NCBI RefSeq assembly: GCF_002531725.1
Contig: NZ_NWSQ01000009.1
Span: 180,856 to 244,855, forward strand
DNA length: 64,000 nucleotides
Source of the DNA: Rhizobium sp. L43
GTDB taxonomy: Bacteria; Pseudomonadota; Alphaproteobacteria; Rhizobiales; Rhizobiaceae
Reading direction: 5' to 3'
Shown here: piece after piece, positions 44,222-51,646 of the stretch
How the letters are laid out: every line of letters begins with the position of its first letter
How positions within the stretch are numbered: the stretch's first letter is position 1
Program-made: the position numbers and the translations under genes
The notes under the pieces: model-generated
The model's input: only the letters and a program-made list of their open reading frames with translations
Told to the model about the DNA's origin: nothing
The model's database searches: none

Positions 44222-44998
44222 ATGCGTCTAAGAAACAAGGTCGCCCTGATCACCGGCGGAAACAGCGGCATCGGTCTTGCGACCGCCAAGGTCTTCATCG
44301 ATGAGGGCGCCAAGGTGGTGATCACCGGCCGCAACCCGGAAACGCTTGCCGCCGCCGAAAAGGCGCTCGGGGCCGGCGTGCTGGCGCTGAAGCTCGATGT
44401 CACCGATGCCGCCGCCACCGAGAAGGTATTTGCGGAAGCCGCCGCAAAGGTCGGCAAGTTCGACATCGTCTTCGCCAATGCCGGCATCGGCGGCGCGACA
44501 CCGCTCGGTGACACGTCGCCGGAGCAGTTCAACCAGATCATCAGCACCAACCTCACCGCAGTCTTCTTCACCGTGCAAACAGCCCTGCCGCATCTCAACG
44601 ACGGCGCTTCGGTGATCCTCAACGGTTCGGTGCATGCCGTGCTCGGCGCTCCCGGCTGGTCCGCCTATGCGGCGACCAAGGCGGCGGTCCGGGCGATGAC
44701 GCGCAATATGGCCTCCGAACTCGCGCCGCGCGGCATCCGCGTCAATCAGGTGACCCCCGGCGGCACGAAGACGCCGATCTGGTCGCCGATGGCACCGACA
44801 GAAGACGCGATGTCGGCGCTGGAGGCTCGTATGGGCGGCCTGAGCCCGCTCGGCCGCATGAGCGAAGCCGACGAAATCGCCAAGGCGGCGCTCTACCTGG
44901 CATCGGATGATTCCGCCAATGTCACCGGCATCGAGATCACCGTCGACGGCGGCATGACAAGCGCGCCGTCCGGCGCCAAGATCTTCCGCGCCGCCTGA
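44222..44998 (+). CDS. SDR family oxidoreductase (controlled by TetR neighbour)
   Basis: This 258-residue short-chain dehydrogenase has the cofactor motif LITGGNSGIGLATAKVF, NAGIGGATPLG, a catalytic Tyr/Lys in WSAYAATKAAVRAM, and the C-terminal TGIEITVDGGMTSA. An acidic residue after the second strand is not seen (ITGRNPETL), which suggests NADP preference. It is divergent from the TetR gene, probably its repressor. The substrate is unknown; it may detoxify reactive carbonyls. Confidence 0.9.
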   Translation: MRLRNKVALITGGNSGIGLATAKVFIDEGAKVVITGRNPETLAAAEKALGAGVLALKLDVTDAAATEKVFAEAAAKVGKFDIVFANAGIGGATPLGDTSPEQFNQIISTNLTAVFFTVQTALPHLNDGASVILNGSVHAVLGAPGWSAYAATKAAVRAMTRNMASELAPRGIRVNQVTPGGTKTPIWSPMAPTEDAMSALEARMGGLSPLGRMSEADEIAKAALYLASDDSANVTGIEITVDGGMTSAPSGAKIFRAA

Positions 44999-45005
44999 GC
45001 AAGCC

Positions 45006-45037
45006 GGACCCGGGCAAAGTCAGACTTGCCCGGGTCC
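45006..45037. terminator. Strong hairpin after the SDR gene
   Basis: Perfect 12-bp arms GGACCCGGGCAA and TTGCCCGGGTCC surround the loop AGTCAGAC. It lies 7 bp after the SDR stop and 39 bp before the convergent MFS gene end. The T-tract is poor. Confidence 0.6.
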
Positions 45038-45076
45038 ACATCCTGTCACCGACTTCGGTCGGTCGTCCAAGGCGTC

Positions 45077-46288
45077 CTATTCCTCGACCAAGGATGCTCT
45101 GCCGATCATCGCACGGCGGGCAACTCGAAACAGGACGATTGCCAGATTCAGGGCGGCAAGCAGGAGCAATACAGACAGCATGGCCTGAATGCCGGACGAA
45201 ACGATCAGATTGCCGGCGATCAGCGGAAAGCCGAAGACGCCGATGAAATAGGACAGCGAGAACAAGAGTAGCGCTTGCGGCATAAGGCCGGTGGGCGCCT
45301 CATTCGCGGCAAGGCCATTGATGACGGAATAGGTCAGCCCATAGCCCAGGCCCAGCATCGCCGCAGCTCCGAGATAGGTTATCTGACTTGATGTCACTAG
45401 CAGGAACAGCAGGATGGATGCCAGCGTCAGGCTCGTCAGCACCAGAAGCGAATAGAATGGATCCTTCTTGACCACATATCCTGCCACGAACAACCGGCTC
45501 AGGATGGCGGCGGACATGAAACCGATGAAGAAGAGGGAGTAATCGAATCCGTGCGCCTTGGCGTAGCTGGTCTGAAAGCTGGAAAGCCCGCCGAAAATCG
45601 CGCCGCCGATGCCGACCATGGCGATGGAATAGATCGCCGGCGAAGCAATCACCTGACGCGCTGCGGCAAATGAGATCTTGTTGACGTGAGGCAAAATCTT
45701 GCCGGCTCTGCTCAGCCGGAGATGCAGCCAAAAGTAAAGCGCGCCGCCGGCGAGACTGGACAGGAACGCAAAGGCGAAGGCCGTCTCGATCGGCATCGAC
45801 CAGCCGGTGGCAATGCGGCCAATGATCGGTCCGGCGCCGATGCCCGACATCATCGATCCCGAAAGCAGGGCAAAGAACCGAATCCGGTGCGCGGGTTCGG
45901 TGATCGCCGCGACCAGGATCGGCCCGAGCGCGTAAAAAGTGCCCCAACCGATTCCAAGGACGAAACCGACAGTCATCAGACTCAATCCGGCTGCGGGGAC
46001 CGTGGCGAATCCCAGCCCGGATGCCGCCAGAAAAAGCCCGGAAACCGCCACCGCCCGCGCTGAGCCGATGGCATCGGCGATGTGGCCGGACAGGATCACG
46101 AGAATGACGGTGCTGACCGTCGCCGCCGAGATGATCAGGCCGGCGAGCGCCTCGTTGCCGCCCCGCTGTCCCACCAGCACCGGGATGAGAAAGGTCACGC
46201 CATAAGCGATCGAAAGAAGAAATCCCCCGATGCACAAAACCGCAAATTCGCCGCCATCGACCTTGGTTCGCACAGCTGTATCACTCAT
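45077..46288 (-). CDS. MFS transporter
   Basis: This 403-residue, roughly 12-helix major facilitator has FAVLCIGGFLLSIAYGVTFLIPVLVG at the start and the loop motif GHIADAIGSARAVAVSG after helix 2. The middle contains GIGWGTFYALGPILVAAIT and GSMMSGIGAGPIIGRIATGW. It is probably an exporter of drugs or metabolites; the substrate is unknown. ATG 46288 (MSDTAVRTK) is preferred over 46339. The AT-rich 46330-46440 stretch upstream probably holds its promoter. Confidence 0.85.
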   Translation of the reverse strand: MSDTAVRTKVDGGEFAVLCIGGFLLSIAYGVTFLIPVLVGQRGGNEALAGLIISAATVSTVILVILSGHIADAIGSARAVAVSGLFLAASGLGFATVPAAGLSLMTVGFVLGIGWGTFYALGPILVAAITEPAHRIRFFALLSGSMMSGIGAGPIIGRIATGWSMPIETAFAFAFLSSLAGGALYFWLHLRLSRAGKILPHVNKISFAAARQVIASPAIYSIAMVGIGGAIFGGLSSFQTSYAKAHGFDYSLFFIGFMSAAILSRLFVAGYVVKKDPFYSLLVLTSLTLASILLFLLVTSSQITYLGAAAMLGLGYGLTYSVINGLAANEAPTGLMPQALLLFSLSYFIGVFGFPLIAGNLIVSSGIQAMLSVLLLLAALNLAIVLFRVARRAMIGRASLVEE

Positions 46289-46789
46289 GTTTCCACGCCC
46301 CTCGCAGGAAAGATCATCCGTTGCAGCAATGGAGATCACGTTTGCATTTTACGAACAAGCCGTTTTTATAAATCCAATAAGTCATTGAAACATATAACAC
46401 ATTCATAGATATGTTGTTGTTTATCGAACATCCTCAACACCCCGCCGCGCTCTGCCTCGACAGCGCCCTATCGACCGCCGGTATACGGTCCGGCCTCCCC
46501 TTTAATCGTTTCAGGCCATCGCAACAGAATTCCGGGCGCTAACGACACACGCGAAAAGCGAAAAGTTTGAGGCTGCTCGACGAAAGAGGCTTCGTGACAG
46601 GTCGGTTCCGAGCAGTGGCCGGCAGACCTTTGGCCTCCGATGGCAGCGATGTGTCGAAGCTTGCATCGAACGTGAAGCATTCTGTGAAGAATCGGCCGCG
46701 CTCAACGTGGCCGCTTGTGTATTGCTCTGGTTCATGCAATCTGTGGATGAATATTGGCGAGTTGAATCGGGTATCAGGGGGACAAGAAG
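46289..46789. other. Gene-poor spacer with an AT-rich promoter region and a coding-like but startless frame
   Basis: The first 150 bp are AT-rich and probably hold the MFS promoter. From about 46503 a plus-strand frame without a start codon reads through segments such as VEACIEREAFCEES and NVAACVLLWFMQSVDEYWRV. This could be a decayed gene. I could not identify a family or a convincing start, so I do not call a CDS. Confidence 0.35.
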
Positions 46790-47053
46790 TTGGTTAGTGT
46801 ACCCTGGATTTGGAAATGGGGAGTGGTCGGCGCCGCTTGCGTCGCAATCCCGCTTCTGGGACGAATTGACTGGAAGGCTCTGGTCCTCGACCATCAACCC
46901 CTCATTACCGGTATTTTTGCTGCCATAGCCGCACTCGGCATGATCGTGCAAATACGCGTCGGCGATCACCGGAACGACAAGCGGCACCAGGATTTCATGC
47001 TGAGGGCTCCGCCTGCTCAAACCCGCCGCCGAGATGACGAAGAAGATTACTGA
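46790..47053 (+). CDS. Small membrane protein of unknown function
   Basis: This 87-residue protein has two hydrophobic segments (WGVVGAACVAIPLLG and LITGIFAAIAALGMIVQIRVG) separated by RIDWKALVLDHQP, and a charged tail rich in Asp, Arg and Glu. It starts at TTG 46790 with GGGGGAC about 8 bp upstream; no ATG is available. No family is recognised. It precedes a dispersed repeat and converges with the diguanylate cyclase. Confidence 0.5.
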   Translation: MVSVPWIWKWGVVGAACVAIPLLGRIDWKALVLDHQPLITGIFAAIAALGMIVQIRVGDHRNDKRHQDFMLRAPPAQTRRRDDEEDY

Positions 47054-47151
47054 AGCGCGTTACATGAAAACTCGATCAAGCGACGCGCTTTAGCTCCTTG
47101 TTTTCATGCATGTCGTTATTCCGGCGCGCTGCTCTCCGGGCGACATGCATG
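47054..47151. repeat. Dispersed palindromic repeat
   Basis: CATGCATGTCG (47105-47115) and CGACATGCATG (47141-47151) are perfect inverted arms. Upstream, AAGCGCG and CGCGCTT form a second inverted pair. The sequence resembles a repeat that I recall as common between rhizobial genes. It fills most of the gap between the small membrane protein and the GGDEF gene. Confidence 0.55.
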
Positions 47152-47194
47152 AGCGCGTTGCGCCGCGTGTCTGTCCAGACAAGCAGCAACCGCG

Positions 47195-48463
47195 CTAACT
47201 GAGTTTCACCACGCCTGAACGACCGACGACGCAGTTGCGGCCGCTCTTCTTTGCGGCGTAGAGTCTGCCGTCGGCGGCCGTCAGCACGGCGGTGAAATCG
47301 GCGCCGTCCTCGTCGGCGGTGGCGACGCCGATGCTGACCGTGACCGGCCTGTCATCCGGCGTCCTGACGCTGGTCTCGATCGTCCAGCGCAAGCGCTCGG
47401 CAAGCAGCAGACCTTCCTGGTGGTCGGTGCCCGGACAGACGGCAACGAACTCCTCGCCGCCGAAGCGGAAGACGCGGTCGCTCGAGCGCAATGTCGTGCC
47501 CACACGAGCGGCGATCGCCTTCAGCACCTCGTCGCCCTGAAGATGGCCGTAGCCGTCATTGACATCCTTGAAGTGGTCGGCGTCGAGAATGAGGATGGTG
47601 GTGAATAGTCCCTGCCTCAGCGCCTCGCTCAGCATCAGCGGCGCTTCCAGTTCCATGCGCGTGCGATCGTAGACGCCGGTGAGCATATCGCGGCCGGTGC
47701 GCTCCAGAAGATCGTTATAGCGCTCACGGAATGTCAGGTCGCCGAAGACGTCGCTGATCGAGCGTGCCGACATGGCCCCTCCACCCCGGCGGATACGATA
47801 TTCATAGAGTGCGAACATCGCCGCATAGAGGCAGACGGCCAGCATTTTCGCCTTCCATCCGGCCCAGAATGCCGCAACCGGCACATCCAGAAAATAATGC
47901 AGTGCGGCGAAGAAGCCGATCTGGTCGAAAGACAGCAGTACGAATCCCGAAATCAGGAAACGCAGAACGACGCGCCGGCGGAAGAAATCGCCGAGCTTTT
48001 CGTAAAGCAGGATGATGCCGAGCGAATCGACATAGAGCAGCGCCGTGCCCCAGACCATCAGCCAGCCCATCTCCTTGAGAAAATCGACGTCGGGCGTGTG
48101 GTCGGGCGACATCTGCAGCGGCAGGTGCAACTGCAGCACCCAGGCAATACCGACGGTGAGCAGGTTGCCGAGGAACAGGCCATAGATCGGCTGGCGCACC
48201 GTCGCTGCATCCTCCTGCAGGTAAAGCATCAGGATCATCATCAGCTTGCCGGAGAAGAAGACGGATGAGCCCGGCGACACGTCCCCGAACGGCAGCGAGA
48301 CATAGAAGACCGCCGCCAGATAGGTCTCCATGAAATGCATGACGCCGAGCGCCGTCAGGAAAACCCCGAGGCCAAGCCGATGACGGAAATGCAGAAGCGT
48401 CACCATCAGCGCGAAATAAGCGATGGCTTCGATGGCGAAGAGAACGAGGTTGAGTGTCTCCAT
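47195..48463 (-). CDS. Membrane diguanylate cyclase (GGDEF)
   Basis: This 422-residue inner-membrane protein has about seven N-terminal helices (residues about 5-225) ending in LYAAMFALYEYRIRR, a linker, and a C-terminal GGDEF domain. The domain has DMLTGVYDRTRMELE, ILILDADHFKDVNDGYGHLQGDEVL and the active site FRFGGEEF. The intact GGEEF signature predicts c-di-GMP synthesis. An RxxD inhibitory site is not evident. The start is the second of two Met codons (48466 and 48463). The PilZ protein at 39028 is a possible receptor, but not linked by operon. Confidence 0.88.
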   Translation of the reverse strand: METLNLVLFAIEAIAYFALMVTLLHFRHRLGLGVFLTALGVMHFMETYLAAVFYVSLPFGDVSPGSSVFFSGKLMMILMLYLQEDAATVRQPIYGLFLGNLLTVGIAWVLQLHLPLQMSPDHTPDVDFLKEMGWLMVWGTALLYVDSLGIILLYEKLGDFFRRRVVLRFLISGFVLLSFDQIGFFAALHYFLDVPVAAFWAGWKAKMLAVCLYAAMFALYEYRIRRGGGAMSARSISDVFGDLTFRERYNDLLERTGRDMLTGVYDRTRMELEAPLMLSEALRQGLFTTILILDADHFKDVNDGYGHLQGDEVLKAIAARVGTTLRSSDRVFRFGGEEFVAVCPGTDHQEGLLLAERLRWTIETSVRTPDDRPVTVSIGVATADEDGADFTAVLTAADGRLYAAKKSGRNCVVGRSGVVKLS

Positions 48464-48719
48464 CACGATAGCTCAGCGACGGATGTCCACCCTCGGTATT
48501 TTGCCGGCGCGGCGATTGCGACAGCAAATCCTTTGGTCGATCGTCCGAAAAGGTCAAACACGAGGGCGTCCCGCAAATCCTGCAGGCGATACCTTTCACC
48601 CCAATCCTTTAAGATTGCGTGAGTGAAACCCCAGTCACTGGCGATGTGCCGGAGTCACAGGATTGAAAAACAAGAATAATTGTGGCCGGTATCACGTGCT
48701 GATCGGGCGGATCCCGATT

Positions 48720-49046
48720 TCAGACCTGACGAAGCTTCTCGCCGTCACCAAAGAGTGACGAACCATGCTGATCGATGATCTGCTGCGCCTTGCGCACCGT
48801 GCATTCGAGCGCATCGTCGGACGAGGAAAACAGATCGGCGCGGATGAAATTGCGCACCAGGACCTCGTCTCCGACCTTCTTTTCGATGCGGCCGGCAAGG
48901 CGATATTGGCTGCCTTCCTTACGCGGCTCGGCATAGATCGTGCAATCGCCGTAAAGCTGCGGCTCACCGGAAGGACCTGCTGCTTCCCCAGCGGGTTTGC
49001 CGCCGCCGGAGAACATCGAAAAGATATTTGAGATGAACGAAGCCAT
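48720..49046 (-). CDS. HlyU family protein
   Basis: This 108-residue protein has the HlyU family pattern: MASFISNIFSMFSGGGKP, then YGDCTIYAEPRKEGSQYRLAGRIEKK and VRNFIRADLFSSSDDALECTVRKAQQIIDQHG. In Vibrio HlyU is a DNA-binding activator of haemolysin genes, but the rhizobial proteins have no tested role and share only the family core. It lies 37 bp upstream of ilvA's end on the same strand (ilvA is upstream), so cotranscription is possible. Confidence 0.75.
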   Translation of the reverse strand: MASFISNIFSMFSGGGKPAGEAAGPSGEPQLYGDCTIYAEPRKEGSQYRLAGRIEKKVGDEVLVRNFIRADLFSSSDDALECTVRKAQQIIDQHGSSLFGDGEKLRQV

Positions 49047-49083
49047 GTTCCGCCTTTAGCACGATGGTGCTGTTATCGCCAAG

Positions 49084-50334
49084 TCAAATGATCAGGTTGG
49101 CGAGGATCTCGTTTTCGGTGATATCCTCGTAACCCATGCCGGCAGCTTCGAAATTTCCGATCAACCGGGCGAAATTCTCCGGCGCCTTGGTTTCGATGCC
49201 GATCAGGATCGAGCCGAAGTTGCGCGCCGATTTCTTCAGATATTCGAAGCGGGCGATATCGTCGTCGGGGCCGAGCAGATTGAGGAAATCCCTGAGCGCG
49301 CCGGGGCGCTGGGCAAGCCGCAGGATGAAGTATTTCTTCAGCCCTGCGTAACGCATGGCTCTTTCCTTTACGTCAGGCAAGCGCTCGAAATCGAAATTGC
49401 CGCCGGAAACGACGGCGACGATGGTCTTGCCGCGGATCGCTTGGCGATCCATCGCGGCAATCGCCGTCAGCGACAGGGCGCCGGCCGGCTCCAGCACGAC
49501 GCCCTCGACATTCAGCATTTCCTGGATGGTGACGCAGATGGCATTCTCCGGCATCAGTTGCACTTGGCTTGCCGGAAAATCGCGAAGGGCGGCGAAATTC
49601 AGGTCGCCGATGCGGGCGACGGCAGCGCCGTCGACGAAATTGTCGACCTTGGCCAGCGTCGTCACCTTGCCCGCCTCGATGCTGCGCCTGAGGCTCGGCG
49701 CCCCGGCCGGCTCGGTGAAGACGAAGGCCGACTTCGGCACGGTGCCGTCGAGATAACCGGTGATGCCGGCGGCAAGCCCGCCGCCGCCGACCGGCAGGAC
49801 GACCATGTCGGGCACCGTTCCTTCCGGCAACTGCTGCATGATTTCGGCGGCGACCGTCGCCTGGCCCTCGATGATGTCGGCGTGATCGAAGGGCGGCACC
49901 ATGACGCCGCCGACCGCCTCGACATGGTCGCGGGCGGCCTGGTAGCACTGGTCGAAGAAGTCGCCGAACAGCCGGATGGTGATGAATTCGGCGCCGAACA
50001 TGCGGGTCTTGTCGATCTTCTGCTGCGGCGTCGTCACGGGCATGAAGACGACGCCCGGCACACCGAAATGACGGCAGACAAAGGCAAAGCCCTGGGCGTG
50101 ATTGCCGGCCGAGGCGCAGACGAAGGTCTTGCCGGCGGCACCCTGCCCGATCGCCTTGCGGAAGAAATTGAAAGCGCCGCGGATCTTATAGGAACGTACC
50201 GGCGACAGATCCTCGCGCTTCAGCCAGATATCGGCGCCGTAGCGGGCCGAGAGATGATCGTTGAGCTGCAGCGGCGTTGCCGGAAAGAGGCTGCGCATCG
50301 CCTCTTCGGCGCTTTCGACATCAAGTCTCGTCAC
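49084..50334 (-). CDS. ilvA: Threonine ammonia-lyase (threonine deaminase)
   Basis: This 416-residue PLP enzyme converts threonine to 2-oxobutyrate and ammonia, the first step towards isoleucine. The PLP Lys is in LSPVRSYKIRGAFNFF; the phosphate loop is LPVGGGGLAAGITGYL; SAGNHAQGFAF is typical. The C-terminal domain is a short ACT-like region (YFILRLAQRPGALRDFLNLLGP), as in the shorter IlvA class with about 400-420 residues. It is likely sensitive to feedback, which is inferred. HlyU follows downstream. Confidence 0.92.
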   Translation of the reverse strand: MTRLDVESAEEAMRSLFPATPLQLNDHLSARYGADIWLKREDLSPVRSYKIRGAFNFFRKAIGQGAAGKTFVCASAGNHAQGFAFVCRHFGVPGVVFMPVTTPQQKIDKTRMFGAEFITIRLFGDFFDQCYQAARDHVEAVGGVMVPPFDHADIIEGQATVAAEIMQQLPEGTVPDMVVLPVGGGGLAAGITGYLDGTVPKSAFVFTEPAGAPSLRRSIEAGKVTTLAKVDNFVDGAAVARIGDLNFAALRDFPASQVQLMPENAICVTIQEMLNVEGVVLEPAGALSLTAIAAMDRQAIRGKTIVAVVSGGNFDFERLPDVKERAMRYAGLKKYFILRLAQRPGALRDFLNLLGPDDDIARFEYLKKSARNFGSILIGIETKAPENFARLIGNFEAAGMGYEDITENEILANLII

Positions 50335-50524
50335 GGGCGTGATCCATTCTCATGTTTACAGGGCCGCTATGGCACAGGCCGACCGGCAAAAGAAAGCCCG
50401 CTTCGGCCATTTCCGGTTCGCCGCCGGCCCTGTTTGCGAAAGGCTTTCTTAAGTCAATCGCAAAATTGGCGGCACATGAACTGATTTTAACTGTCCATGA
50501 AACGGCCGGCCACTATATGAAGCC

Positions 50525-50899
50525 ATGATGATCCTTAAATTCGCAAGACCGCTCGCCTGGCTGCTGCTCGCCTTCATCCTCTTCGTCACGGTTTCGCCGA
50601 TCGGGCTGCGACCGGAAACGGTCACGACGGTCGATACCGATCGCGCAGGCGCCTATGTTCTTGTCGGCCTCGCCTTTGCGCTCGCCTATCCGAAACAGTG
50701 GAAATTGGTGGCCGTGCTGCTGATCGCCGGCTCGATCGCCATCGAATATTTGCAGTATTTTGCGCCGACGCGCCATCCGCGCCTGCATGATGCCGGCGTC
50801 AAGGCCATGGGCGCAGCCCTCGGGCTGCTGGCCGGCTGGGTCTTCAACAGGTGGCGCGAAAGCAAGGCGCCAAACGCCGTTCCTTTCGCCGAACGCTGA
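50525..50899 (+). CDS. VanZ family protein
   Basis: This 124-residue membrane protein has four hydrophobic segments, the first LAWLLLAFILFVTVSPIGLRP and the next YVLVGLAFALAYPKQW. YLQYFAPTRHPRLHDAGVKAMGAALGLLAGW is the VanZ-like signature with conserved Arg and Asp. The name comes from a teicoplanin-resistance protein, but function outside enterococci is unknown. It is monocistronic on the plus strand. Confidence 0.75.
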   Translation: MMILKFARPLAWLLLAFILFVTVSPIGLRPETVTTVDTDRAGAYVLVGLAFALAYPKQWKLVAVLLIAGSIAIEYLQYFAPTRHPRLHDAGVKAMGAALGLLAGWVFNRWRESKAPNAVPFAER

Positions 50900-50911
50900 T
50901 CGTTCCTTAGG

Positions 50912-51043
50912 TCAGAAACCGCGCAACTGCGCGGCCCAGAAGAACAGTGGTATCGCAGCCATCGCTGTTCCGAGCACAAGTGCGACACTGGTCTTGAAGA
51001 TCCGGATGCGCCGAACCCTCGCCCCACTCCAATCGTAAACCAT
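50912..51043 (-). CDS. Small membrane protein, 43 residues
   Basis: This is an open frame shorter than usual annotation cut-offs. It reads MVYDWSGARVRRIRIFKTS followed by a hydrophobic helix VALVLGTAMAAIPLFFWAAQ and LRGF. The N-terminus is positively charged, so N-in topology is expected. GGGAG lies 7 bp before the ATG, a good ribosome site that supports translation. It converges with the VanZ gene 12 bp away. No family is recognised. Confidence 0.6.
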   Translation of the reverse strand: MVYDWSGARVRRIRIFKTSVALVLGTAMAAIPLFFWAAQLRGF

Positions 51044-51183
51044 CGTCTTACTCCCAAAAGACAACACTTACTCAACCGCCGCGCCGAAACCTTTGCACCT
51101 AAAATGCGGTTGTCAAGCAAAAACACGCTTTCATCCACAATATACAAGCATATTCAAACGGTATTATGAAGGTGATACGGGCG

Positions 51184-51200
51184 ACGGAGATCGAACCCGT
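51184..51200 (-). other. tRNA T-arm-like sequence, possible tRNA remnant
   Basis: The minus strand reads ACGGGTTCGATCTCCGT: a 5-bp stem (one G-U) closing a loop TTCGATC, the form of a T-arm. No matching 5' acceptor half (ACGGGCG) is found within 100 bp. It may be a tRNA 3' remnant from an integration event or a chance match. Confidence 0.25.
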
Positions 51201-51342
51201 ATGAGCCGGGGCCGATAGATTATCGCTGACACCCGGGTACACTTGATCGGCGCCGAGAACGACTATGATCACGTCGATGCAGCGCCTGCTCAATGTTCGA
51301 CCGCGCGCACCACTGCACAATTTCTTAGATCGGAATCAAGTG

Positions 51343-51381
51343 CTACAGCGTCTTGCGCGTCTGACCGCGTGGGCGCTGTAG
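51343..51381. repeat. Dispersed inverted repeat
   Basis: CTACAGCG (51343-51350) and CGCTGTAG (51374-51381) are perfect arms with a GCGCGTCTGACCGCG-like centre. I recall similar GTGCTACAGCGTC elements between rhizobial genes. It lies 19 bp after the end of the 72-residue gene on the minus strand. Confidence 0.5.
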
Positions 51382-51400
51382 GACCCCAAATTATCGGCGT

Positions 51401-51619
51401 TCAGCCGTCATAATGACCCGAGAATGCCGCCTCTGCCGACTTGACGGTAACAGCCACATTCACGCCCTTTGTCACCGTCGCGCCGGTGGCGCGAAGATCG
51501 GTCACCACTTTCAAGCCGCCCGCCTTGGGGGCCGGAAGCGGCACTACGGTGCCGGCGTCCAGATCAGCGACCCAGAGCCCGTCTTGACCTTCAACACTTA
51601 TAACAACAACTGTAGCCAT
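51401..51619 (-). CDS. Small protein of unknown function next to a SARP-like regulator
   Basis: This 72-residue soluble protein reads MATVVVISVEGQDGLWVADL and continues with hydrophobic/polar alternation that suggests a small beta-sheet domain. A Pro/Ala segment (VVPLPAPKAGG) lies in the middle, and it ends SGHYDG. It has no Cys, no signal peptide and no recognised family. AAGGG about 6 bp upstream supports ATG 51619. It begins 27 bp after the stop of the 643-residue regulator on the same strand, so they are probably cotranscribed. Confidence 0.65.
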   Translation of the reverse strand: MATVVVISVEGQDGLWVADLDAGTVVPLPAPKAGGLKVVTDLRATGATVTKGVNVAVTVKSAEAAFSGHYDG

Positions 51620-51646
51620 GTTTTGCCCTTTCTAACGATTGATGTT

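Noticed and set aside
46567..46797. 76-codon plus-strand frame before the small membrane protein
   Set aside because: Overlaps another equally open frame, has no ribosome site and no family; neither frame could be preferred.
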